Below, in pieces: positions 57,313 through 64,000 of a stretch of 64,000 bases of DNA. The DNA comes from Rheinheimera faecalis (GTDB taxonomy: Bacteria > Pseudomonadota > Gammaproteobacteria > Enterobacterales > Alteromonadaceae): NCBI RefSeq assembly GCF_021290965.1, contig NZ_JAJOYT010000010.1, forward strand, positions 62,001 to 126,000, in the 5' to 3' direction. A model generated the notes under the pieces. That model ran no database searches. It was not told the origin of the DNA and saw only the letters and a list, made by a program, of their open reading frames with translations. Every line of letters begins with the position of its first letter. Position 1 is the stretch's first letter. The translations under genes were made by a program, and so were the position numbers.

Positions 57313-58644
57313 ATGGTTAGTGTTAAGGAAAAAATTGCTTATGGCCTGGGGGATACGGCAAGCAATATAGTATTCCAGACCGTCATGTTGTTTCTGACGT
57401 TTTTTTATACCGACATCTACGGCATTTCGCCGGCTTTTGTTGGCACCATGTTCCTGGCTGTGCGTATTATCGACGCAGTGACAGACCCATTGATGGGGGC
57501 CATTGCCGACCGCACTCAGAGTAAATACGGTAAATTCCGTCCTTATTTGCTTTGGTTCGCTTTGCCATTTGGCCTGATCAGCGTGCTGGCGTTTACCACA
57601 CCAGACTTTGGTGAAGAAGGCAAAATGATCTACGCCTTCGTCACTTATACCCTGCTGATGCTGGTCTATACCGCTATCAATATTCCGTATTGTGCTTTAG
57701 GCGCTGTGCTGACTGCCGATCCAAAAGAGCGGGTGTCGGTGCAGTCGTACCGTTTTGTATTTGCCATGCTAGGTGGTCTGATGGTGACCGCCTTAACTTT
57801 GCCTTTGGTGGAGTTTTTTGGCCAGGGCGACAGAGCCAAAGGCTACCAACTGACTATTATGGCGATGAGCGTATTAGGTGTGTTGATGTTTTTGGCCTGT
57901 TTTTACGGTACTAAAGAGCGGATTAACCCACCTAAAGAAGCGGTCAGCCGCAGCTATATGGATAACTTCCGTCAACTGTGGAAAAACGATCAGTGGCGTG
58001 TACTGGCGCTGGTGGCTTTATGCCTGATGAGTGGTTACGTTTTACGTACTACGCTGGCTATTTACTACGTGAAGTATTACCTGGAAATGCCGGACAGTAT
58101 CACCTTATTTATCACTTTGGGTATGCTTGGCAGTATGGTGGGGTGCATTATTGCTCAGCCTTTGGCAAAACGTTACTGCAAAGTAAAACTCTACATAGGC
58201 ATTCAGATTTTAGCCGCCGCCCTTTGTGCCAGTAGCTATTTTGTGTCTGCTGACAATGTCACTCTTGCCATTGCTTTGTATGTGCTGTGGAATCTGGTGT
58301 TCAACACTGGTACTCCGCTGCTGTGGGCCAAAATGGCTGACGCTGTGGATTATGGTCAGTGGCGCACTGGCGTCCGAACTACAGGCATGGTGTATTCCTC
58401 CATTATTTTCTTTATCAAAATGGGAATAGCTGTAGGTGGTGCTTTAGGTGGCTGGTTATTGGCAGGTATAGGTTATCAGGCTGATGTCACTCAAACTGAA
58501 GAAACCAAAGCAGGTTTATTATTGGCTTTTAGCTTATATCCGGCCATTGGTTCATTAATTGTCGCTTTTGTGATGGGCGCTTATAAACTAAACACACAAA
58601 AAGTTGATGAAATCACAGTGGAATTGAAGAGAGCCGCAGAATAA
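57313..58644 (+). CDS. GPH family glycoside:cation symporter
   Basis: This 443-residue inner-membrane transporter belongs to the GPH family (MelB/XylP-like). Twelve hydrophobic segments are visible, with family marks KIAYGLGDTASNIVFQTV at the start, DAVTDPLMGAIADRTQSKYGKFRPYLL in helix 2 and the following loop, and KMADAVDYGQWRTGVRTTGM in the second half. It would import a disaccharide for the GH1 enzyme encoded just upstream. The two are most likely co-transcribed from the operator-3 promoter. Confidence 0.9.
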   Translation: MVSVKEKIAYGLGDTASNIVFQTVMLFLTFFYTDIYGISPAFVGTMFLAVRIIDAVTDPLMGAIADRTQSKYGKFRPYLLWFALPFGLISVLAFTTPDFGEEGKMIYAFVTYTLLMLVYTAINIPYCALGAVLTADPKERVSVQSYRFVFAMLGGLMVTALTLPLVEFFGQGDRAKGYQLTIMAMSVLGVLMFLACFYGTKERINPPKEAVSRSYMDNFRQLWKNDQWRVLALVALCLMSGYVLRTTLAIYYVKYYLEMPDSITLFITLGMLGSMVGCIIAQPLAKRYCKVKLYIGIQILAAALCASSYFVSADNVTLAIALYVLWNLVFNTGTPLLWAKMADAVDYGQWRTGVRTTGMVYSSIIFFIKMGIAVGGALGGWLLAGIGYQADVTQTEETKAGLLLAFSLYPAIGSLIVAFVMGAYKLNTQKVDEITVELKRAAE

Positions 58645-58689
58645 ATCCAAAAGCATTGAAAGTTGTAGGGAGGCGACAAGCAAGGGAGA

Positions 58690-58757
58690 CCCCAGGAGCA
58701 TAGAGACACTATGTGACTGGGGCGAGCGAACGCAGTCAACAAAGCTGCATTTTCAAG
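58690..58757. repeat. Dispersed palindromic repeat, copy 2, with right arm
   Basis: CCCCAGGAGCATA...TATGTGACTGGGG (58690-58722) is the same palindromic core as 7453-7487. The right arm to 58757 matches the reverse complement of 17173-17208. It occupies much of the 225-base gap between the symporter and lacI-like genes and may end the upstream transcript. Confidence 0.75.
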
Positions 58758-58869
58758 GATGACGGATGTAAAAGCTGATAATATGGCGACTACAGAGCAA
58801 ATCAGTCTTTACTGAATTACTCTTGTAGTTCCCGATTCTCTTAGACTTAACAATAAGTGACAGCACTAT

Positions 58870-59865
58870 ATGGCGACCATTTACGACGTTTCACTGCTTG
58901 CAGGTGTATCTCTGGCTACCGTATCCAGAGTGATGAATAAAAACACCAATGTCAGCGAAAAGACCAAACAAAAGGTGTTGGCCGCTATGGCTGAATTAGG
59001 CTACAGGCCTAATACTTTTGCGCAGTCTTTGGCGTCGAATTGTTCTAATAGTGTTGGTGTATTGGTCTCACAGTTGGATGGCCCGTATTACGGTCCTATG
59101 ATGGCTGAAATTGAAGCCGCGCTGCGGGCTGATAACCGTCATGTGATCATTGCCGTGGGTCACAGCGATGCAGCTCAGGAAATAGACAGTGTTGAGTTTT
59201 TATTAAGTAAAGGCTGTGATGCGCTGATCCTGGATGTCGAAGCTATCTCAGATGACTACCTGATTAAACTTAGTCAAAGCTCAACTCCTATTGTGCTGAT
59301 CAACAGATATATAGCTGAAATCAGCGACTGCTGTATTTACCTGAACAATGAGTTAGGTGGATATATGGCTACCCGGCACCTGATTGATTTAGGCCATAGG
59401 GATATTGCCTATATTTCCGGACCTTCGAAAAAACACGATGCAATAGAGCGTCTTGAAGGCCATAAACGAGCTTTGGCAGAAGTGGGTGTTTCCTTTGATC
59501 CTGCCCTGTGTTTTGAAGGTGATTACAAAGAAGACAGCGGCGTGGAGGGTATGAACTACCTGTTCGGCCAAGACAAAAAATTTACAGCTGTGGTTTGCGC
59601 TAACGATCAGATGGTATCCGGCGCTATTTCGGTGTGCCTGGAACGTGGCATGAAAATCCCACAAGATTTATCTTTTGTTGGTTATGACAATATTCCTTTT
59701 GCCCGTTATGTATCGCCTAAGCTGACCACAGTGAATAACCCTATTCATGAAATGGGAAAGATGGCGGCCTTATGGCTACTGAAAAACTTGTATAAGCATG
59801 ATCTTGAAGTGGAAAATGTATTTGAACCTGAACTGGTGGTGCGTAACTCTGCTATCAGGCTGTAG
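58870..59865 (+). CDS. LacI family transcriptional regulator of the glucoside locus
   Basis: This 331-residue regulator has an N-terminal LacI helix-turn-helix (TIYDVSLLAGVSLATVSRVM) with hinge YRPNTFAQSLAS, and a periplasmic-binding-protein-like sensor domain (YYGPMMAEIEAAL, FVGYDNIPFARYVSPKLTTV). LacI members repress by binding TGxxAGCGxTTxCA-like palindromes, three of which lie upstream of genes in this locus. The effector is probably a glucoside or its product. A ribosome-binding sequence is weak, and the gene is separated from the symporter by a repeat. Confidence 0.9.
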   Translation: MATIYDVSLLAGVSLATVSRVMNKNTNVSEKTKQKVLAAMAELGYRPNTFAQSLASNCSNSVGVLVSQLDGPYYGPMMAEIEAALRADNRHVIIAVGHSDAAQEIDSVEFLLSKGCDALILDVEAISDDYLIKLSQSSTPIVLINRYIAEISDCCIYLNNELGGYMATRHLIDLGHRDIAYISGPSKKHDAIERLEGHKRALAEVGVSFDPALCFEGDYKEDSGVEGMNYLFGQDKKFTAVVCANDQMVSGAISVCLERGMKIPQDLSFVGYDNIPFARYVSPKLTTVNNPIHEMGKMAALWLLKNLYKHDLEVENVFEPELVVRNSAIRL

Positions 59866-59881
59866 TTTTTCAAAAAGGAAA

Positions 59882-59906
59882 GCCTCTGTGCTAAAAACAC
59901 AGAGGC
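59882..59906. terminator. Bidirectional terminator between lacI-like and DUF4198 genes
   Basis: GCCTCTGTG pairs with CACAGAGGC across a seven-base loop. On the minus strand it is followed by TTTCCTTTTTG, a T-rich tail, so it best serves the DUF4198 gene; on the plus strand it may also end the regulator gene. Confidence 0.8.
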
Positions 59907-59912
59907 AGAGAT

Positions 59913-60716
59913 TTAAGGTAAAGCAGCTTCTAAAGTTAAAGTTAAGCCTTCACGGACTTGGTCGGCTAACTCAGATTCAGCTTTGGCTGAATAGGATGCT
60001 TCAATCAGAAATACACCAGCTTCAACAGGTGTATAAGTAAACTGACCCGTTGCATCGGTTTTATGCTGAATACGACCAGCCTCATCACGGTAACGTTCAC
60101 CTTCGTATGACACTTCCAGCTCCACCCCAGCTTGCGCTTTACCATTGACTAAAAAGGTAAAAGTAACAGGCTCGCCCGCTACTATGTCAGCTGGATGCAC
60201 AGAGCTTTTAAATTCTAAACCTTCGTTTTTCAATGCCAGCACTTCTGACGTTGGTTTGTTGACTGTGATAAAAGCGACTGAACGACTGCGGCTTTGGCTG
60301 GTCACTACATCTGTTGCATTAGCCGGTAACTCTTTGGCGCGGGTCTTTTTGTCAGCCATCAGGCGTTTGCGCTCATCACCTACTTTGTACATAGTGCCAA
60401 AACGTACAGGGCCGCCTAATTCCAGTTTGTACGTACCTTCAGCATTTAACTGTGCATCGACCTGAGATTTACGTTTACCCTGGTATTTATGCTCAATAGC
60501 CTGCTTTTTACCGTCTGGCGTATACAAAGACACGTTATCTACCGGAATACCTTTGTCAGCAACAAAGGTCATGTTGGCGGCGCTGACATCAGCCGATACC
60601 CAGCTGCCTGTTTTAGATAACACAAAGTGACTTGGTACTACCCATAAAGTGTGAGCCAGAACCGGAGCGCTCACTGCTGTTGCAACCAATAATGAAGCCA
60701 GAATAGATTTTTTCAT
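59913..60716 (-). CDS. DUF4198 (NikM-like) periplasmic protein, second copy
   Basis: This 267-residue protein is a paralogue of the one at 10285. Its signal peptide (VATAVSAPVLA) is predicted to be cut after Ala21, leaving His22 as the first mature residue (HTLWVVPSHF), the same position as in the paralogue. The C-terminal beta-sandwich has FLVNGKAQAGVELEVSYEGERY and GQFTYTPVEAGVFLIEASY. It is the last gene of the minus-strand unit with PepSY, DUF2271 and DUF4198 genes. A metal-binding role is inferred. Confidence 0.78.
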   Translation of the reverse strand: MKKSILASLLVATAVSAPVLAHTLWVVPSHFVLSKTGSWVSADVSAANMTFVADKGIPVDNVSLYTPDGKKQAIEHKYQGKRKSQVDAQLNAEGTYKLELGGPVRFGTMYKVGDERKRLMADKKTRAKELPANATDVVTSQSRSRSVAFITVNKPTSEVLALKNEGLEFKSSVHPADIVAGEPVTFTFLVNGKAQAGVELEVSYEGERYRDEAGRIQHKTDATGQFTYTPVEAGVFLIEASYSAKAESELADQVREGLTLTLEAALP

Positions 60717-60720
60717 TGGA

Positions 60721-61215
60721 CTATTTTCCCTGTACAGAAGTAAGTTGAATTTTGCCCAGCTCTTTGCTGGCCTTTATTTCGATTTGAACGGCGCTGCCGT
60801 CCCATGTGAATGCTTGTTTCGCCAGATTGCGGCCGCCTTGTTCACGGGCTGCTTCAACAAAAAGCACATAGTTACCAGCAGCAACTGCTTTACCTTGTTC
60901 GTCTTTGCCATCCCAGCGTACTTTGTAGCTGCCAGGACCTTTAGTGGCACCTGTCTTTGCATCTACTAATTGAGGTTCACTACGGCCCAGTTTGCGCCAG
61001 AAGCGACGTAAGTCTTTAATCCAATCCGGTTTTTCCAACCAGGCTTCGACTAAGCGCACAGGCTGTTGTTGCTCGTTTTCAATCCATACCGCCACATAAG
61101 GTCTGTGATAAGTGCCGGTATCAATTTTTGGCAGTTCGACCTGAATTTCCAGTTCCTGTTGTGCCATGGCAGAGCCGCAACAAAACAGCAATGCAGCGAC
61201 TAAATACTTGTACAT
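60721..61215 (-). CDS. DUF2271 periplasmic protein with TGAT flavinylation-like motif
   Basis: This 164-residue protein has a signal peptide (LVAALLFCCGSAMA) and one DUF2271 domain. The segment AKTGATKGPGSYKVRWDG holds TGAT at residues 88-91, matching the [S/T]GA[S/T] motif to which ApbE attaches FMN; Thr91 would be the acceptor. The domain aligns with the C-terminal half of the protein at 11994 (RPYVAVWIENEQQQPVR, RRFWRKLGR). An AGAGGAAA site precedes the ATG. It is 4 bases from the DUF4198 gene and 30 from PepSY. No intact ApbE is in the window, so the modifying enzyme would be encoded elsewhere. Confidence 0.8.
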   Translation of the reverse strand: MYKYLVAALLFCCGSAMAQQELEIQVELPKIDTGTYHRPYVAVWIENEQQQPVRLVEAWLEKPDWIKDLRRFWRKLGRSEPQLVDAKTGATKGPGSYKVRWDGKDEQGKAVAAGNYVLFVEAAREQGGRNLAKQAFTWDGSAVQIEIKASKELGKIQLTSVQGK

Positions 61216-61245
61216 ACACTTTCCTCTTAGTGAAACGACTCTAAA

Positions 61246-61854
61246 TTAGTGAAACGACGCTATATAAGCTAATAAAGCCAACACCACACCAGCTATAGCT
61301 GTGGCATTGCCAAAATCTCTTCTGTTCGGCTGACGCCACAATAAATAAAAGCCAGACAAGGCAAACAACACACAAAATACAGCGGTAATATCGATCAGCC
61401 ATTTCCAGCTGCTGCCTGCGTAACGACCTTTATGTAAGTCGTTTGCCAAGGCCAGATAACCACCAAATTCAGTATCTAACTCTGCAGTGCGCTCTGCTAA
61501 ATCAATCACCACAGCGGCATAACCGGCAGGGCGTTTAAAGTCGATTTCCAGCAGTTCGTCTTCAGGCGAAAAATTCAGGTTGTAACCACCCTGTAACTGA
61601 TGTTCCTGCTTTAACCAGTCGACATACAAAGCCATAGCGGCTTGTTGCTGATCATCTGGCAGGTTTAATAAATCCGGCAATTGTTCTGGCAGTTCCAACT
61701 GCAACTGCTGACTGGTTTTGCCCATGCTACTGTTGATTTCAGGGTGATTTAAGGTGATGCCCGTGATGGCAAAAAATAACAACAGCAACAATACCAACAT
61801 AGCGCTGTAGGTATGTAACCAACGCATCCAACGAGCTAAAGCTGAACTCTTCAC
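61246..61854 (-). CDS. Small PepSY-associated membrane protein (GTG start)
   Basis: This 202-residue inner-membrane protein is of the short PepSY_TM type. The first helix WMRWLHTYSAMLVLLLLLFFAITGITLNH contains His14 and ends near His37; a periplasmic segment carries His141 (LHKGRYAG). A second helix (WLIDITAVFCVLFALSGFYLLW) and a third (AIAGVVLALLAYIASF) follow. The start codon is GTG, with AGGGGG five bases upstream. It would pass electrons to the DUF2271 protein. It is divergent from the TonB receptor at 62124, with Fur boxes in the shared promoter. Confidence 0.8.
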   Translation of the reverse strand: MKSSALARWMRWLHTYSAMLVLLLLLFFAITGITLNHPEINSSMGKTSQQLQLELPEQLPDLLNLPDDQQQAAMALYVDWLKQEHQLQGGYNLNFSPEDELLEIDFKRPAGYAAVVIDLAERTAELDTEFGGYLALANDLHKGRYAGSSWKWLIDITAVFCVLFALSGFYLLWRQPNRRDFGNATAIAGVVLALLAYIASFH

Positions 61855-61883
61855 AGTACCCCCTAAAAATCAGCTGTCATGCT

Positions 61884-61902
61884 ACTGAGAATTGTTCTTA
61901 TT
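61884..61902 (-). promoter_or_regulatory. Fur-box-like site upstream of the PepSY-DUF2271-DUF4198 unit
   Basis: ACTGAGAATTGTTCTTATT keeps the TGAGAAT/TTCT.AT pattern with some mismatches. It lies 30 bases from the GTG start of the PepSY gene, so repression by Fur is plausible. Confidence 0.6.
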
Positions 61903-62013
61903 TGCAAGGTTTTCACAACTGGCTGATTTAGTTGTTTATTGATCGCTCCTGTGTTCAGGCCCGTAACACGACAACTGATAGTGCAAATAGTTCGCAATTG
62001 CTATTGATCTTCT

Positions 62014-62032
62014 AATGAGAATCACTATCATT
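62014..62032 (+). promoter_or_regulatory. Fur box upstream of the terminal TonB receptor
   Basis: AATGAGAATCACTATCATT is a near-perfect Fur palindrome, 92 bases before the receptor ATG. It may also influence the divergent PepSY unit. Confidence 0.82.
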
Positions 62033-62123
62033 GTCGGCCATTGGAATTTATTAACTTATCTTTACAAATCGAGCTCAGATTTTATCCGCTTTGCGATGAT
62101 CTGTTCGAACAACAGGAGTGTTT

Positions 62124-64000
62124 ATGTTCAAGTCTCGCCCAGCCAAACTGGTGTTAGCCACCCAGCTCGCTTTAGGTCTGATTGCTACAGTTCAGGCAGA
62201 AGATGCAGCAGCTGTTAAAGATGAGGCTATTGAGCGCATTGTGGTTACGGCTTCAGGTTTTGAACAAAAGCTGGTGGATGCTCCTGCCAGTATTTCCATC
62301 ATTACAGCAGAAGAACTGCGTACCCGCCCTTACACTACCTTGCTCGATGCAGTACGTGATCTGGAAGGTGTCGATATTGGTGAAACCCGCGATAAAACAG
62401 GTCAGGGTACTATCAGTATGCGCGGTATGGGGTCGGATTACACTTTGATCCTGGTCGACGGTAAACGTCAGAATAACCATGGTGATATTTACCCAAATAA
62501 CTTTGGCGGTAATCAGTTTGGTCATATGCCACCTCTGGATACCATCGAGCGTATTGAAGTGGTGCGTGGCCCAGCTTCTACTTTGTATGGTGCCGACGCT
62601 TTAGGTGGTGTGATCAATATCATCACCAAAAAAGTCACTAACGAGTGGGCTGGCTCAGTCAGTCACAGCCGCACAGCACAAACGGATGACAGCTTTGGTG
62701 AAGAGATCACCACGGACTTCAACGTGATGGGTCCTTTGATCCCAGGCGTGCTTGGCATGTCTATCCGTGGCAGTGAATACAACCGTATGGCATCTACTCC
62801 GGAATATGCTGACGTAGTTTATCCAAATGGCGAAGTACGTAGCCGTTCATTAGGCTTTGGTGCTGGCGGTAAAACAGTAGATAACGATAGCTCTGTATTA
62901 GGTGCCCGCCTGAGCTGGACTCCGGTCGAAAACCAGGCCATTTGGTTTGATATCGACACTTCGACTCAGGAATACGATAACAGCCCTGTAATTAACGATG
63001 ATGGCAGCCGGGAATACCCTGTAGGTACAGTCGACAATATCGACAGTATCTGGGCCGCAGGCAGTTTCTGCCGGGGCGCCACAGGCAATAATGCGAATGC
63101 CTGTACCACTAATGGTGGTACCTGGGCCCGTCGTGCTAACCCTCAGGTGGGTTACAGCCCAACTCAGGAATTTACCCGTGATACCTGGTCATTAAATCAC
63201 GAAGGTAAATGGGACCTGGGTAACAGTTTTGTGTCTTTATCTTATGTTGATACCCAAAACCATGGCCGTACTTTGCCTTTTACTTTGGCAGAACGTGCAC
63301 AGTTACTGACCATGATCGACGCCACTGGTGCTTATGCAGGTCTGACTGTCGATGAGCGTAAAGCCATAGCAAAAGAGACGTTCCTGCCAAGATCTGCCCG
63401 TAAAATGTCCAGTAATCAATATACTTTGGATGCCAAAATGGATATGCCATTTGAACTGGCAGGCCAACACAAAGCTGTGTTTGGTACTCAAGTGATCCGT
63501 GGTGAGCTGGAAGATGGTGTCTTTGGTATGGAAAGCGGCACTCCAGGCGGCGTGCAGGAACACAATATGTGGTCTGTGTTTGCTGAAGATACCTGGGATG
63601 CCACTCAGGAATTTTCCATCACTGCAGGTTTACGTCGCGACGATCATGAAATATTTGGTAGTGAAATGAGCCCACGTCTGTATGGTGTTTATACATTAAC
63701 AGAACAGTGGACTATCAAAGGGGGCGTCAGTACCGGCTTTAAAACACCAAAAACAACTCAGTTGTATGATGGTGTCGTAGGCTTTGGTGGTCAGGGCACA
63801 TCCCCTATGTTTGGCAACCCGGATCTGGAACCAGAAACCAGCACCTCGACTGAAATTGCGGCTTACTGGGAACACCCGGATAATCACAACTTCAATATCA
63901 CCATTTTTAATAATGAATTTGACGATAAAATTGCTTCTCAGCCATGTGGTGGTGCCACTGCACTGGTCTGTAGCAGCACTGGTGAATATGCCGATCTGGG
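62124..64000 (+). CDS. TonB-dependent iron-complex receptor (partial, runs off the window)
   Basis: This outer-membrane receptor is visible for 625 residues and has no stop in the window. It has a signal peptide (LVLATQLALGLIATVQA), a TonB box-like ERIVVTASGFEQ, and a plug with VDAPASISIITAEELRTRPY, GQGTISMRGMGSDYTLILVD and IERIEVVRGPASTLYGADAL-GG. The barrel so far has GFKTPKTTQLYDG and NPDLEPETSTSTE. It is of the FepA/CirA/BfrA-like catecholate class, so a ferric catechol siderophore is a reasonable ligand. AACAGGAGTG precedes the ATG. A strong Fur box lies upstream, and the gene is divergent from the PepSY-DUF2271-DUF4198 unit. Confidence 0.88.
   Translation, partial: MFKSRPAKLVLATQLALGLIATVQAEDAAAVKDEAIERIVVTASGFEQKLVDAPASISIITAEELRTRPYTTLLDAVRDLEGVDIGETRDKTGQGTISMRGMGSDYTLILVDGKRQNNHGDIYPNNFGGNQFGHMPPLDTIERIEVVRGPASTLYGADALGGVINIITKKVTNEWAGSVSHSRTAQTDDSFGEEITTDFNVMGPLIPGVLGMSIRGSEYNRMASTPEYADVVYPNGEVRSRSLGFGAGGKTVDNDSSVLGARLSWTPVENQAIWFDIDTSTQEYDNSPVINDDGSREYPVGTVDNIDSIWAAGSFCRGATGNNANACTTNGGTWARRANPQVGYSPTQEFTRDTWSLNHEGKWDLGNSFVSLSYVDTQNHGRTLPFTLAERAQLLTMIDATGAYAGLTVDERKAIAKETFLPRSARKMSSNQYTLDAKMDMPFELAGQHKAVFGTQVIRGELEDGVFGMESGTPGGVQEHNMWSVFAEDTWDATQEFSITAGLRRDDHEIFGSEMSPRLYGVYTLTEQWTIKGGVSTGFKTPKTTQLYDGVVGFGGQGTSPMFGNPDLEPETSTSTEIAAYWEHPDNHNFNITIFNNEFDDKIASQPCGGATALVCSSTGEYADL

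Overview
The window looks like chromosomal DNA of a free-living, polysaccharide-degrading gammaproteobacterium of the Alteromonadales/Chromatiaceae type. My best guess is a Rheinheimera-like organism. The grounds are an atp operon followed at a distance by glmU and glmS, an abundance of TonB-dependent receptors, a beta-glucoside locus with a SapC/cupin/halogenase block, and E. coli-like ATP synthase and GlmS proteins. No tRNA, rRNA, CRISPR array, transposase or phage gene was seen. Genus is inferred from gene content only.

Layout. 1-3600: end of the F1Fo ATP synthase operon (atpA partial, atpG, atpD, atpC). 3700-9200: a CadC/ToxR-like membrane regulator with a beta-propeller sensor, a small secreted protein, a TraB/GumN protein and glmU. 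9200-16300: a small membrane protein, a YceB-like lipoprotein, then a Fur-box-preceded block (DUF4198 protein, eight-EF-hand protein, degenerate ApbE-DUF2271 fusion) and a haem/haemoglobin-type receptor, then a hairpin-rich repeat cluster. 16400-22600: ZIP transporter, DeoR-type regulator with glmS, a YeeE/YedE pair and a ModF-like ATPase. 22600-27200: a Fur-box-preceded minus-strand operon (PepSY membrane protein, DUF3649, DUF3325, siderophore receptor). 27300-35000: a signalling cluster (REC-PAS-GGDEF-EAL protein, Hpt protein, CHASE-type hybrid kinase, stand-alone receiver). 35000-44100: WYL and SnoaL-like proteins, then an MdtABC-type RND pump. 44300-59900: a glucoside-use locus (glucose MFS, GH3, TonB receptor, SapC, cupin_8, flavin halogenase, DUF6445, GH1, GPH symporter, LacI regulator). 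59900-64000: a second iron-uptake locus (DUF4198, DUF2271 and PepSY proteins, divergent TonB receptor running off the window).

How the parts work together. In the glucoside locus three near-identical LacI-type operators (48385, 48498, 55853) lie before GH3/MFS, the TonB receptor and GH1/GPH, so the LacI protein at 58870 probably controls uptake, hydrolysis and sugar import together. Inside this locus sit three predicted oxidative enzymes (a JmjC/cupin hydroxylase, a flavin halogenase, and a DUF6445 protein with a His-x-Asp...His...Arg pattern) whose substrate cannot be read from the sequence. The two iron loci at 10.2-15.9 kb and 59.9-64 kb are partial paralogues. Each has a DUF4198 protein whose predicted mature N-terminus is His, a DUF2271 domain with a GAT flavinylation-like motif, a TonB receptor and Fur boxes. 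They suggest a periplasmic flavin-based reduction system coupled to iron or haem uptake.

The window also holds several dispersed palindromic repeats, exact tandem duplications and probable operators, listed below.
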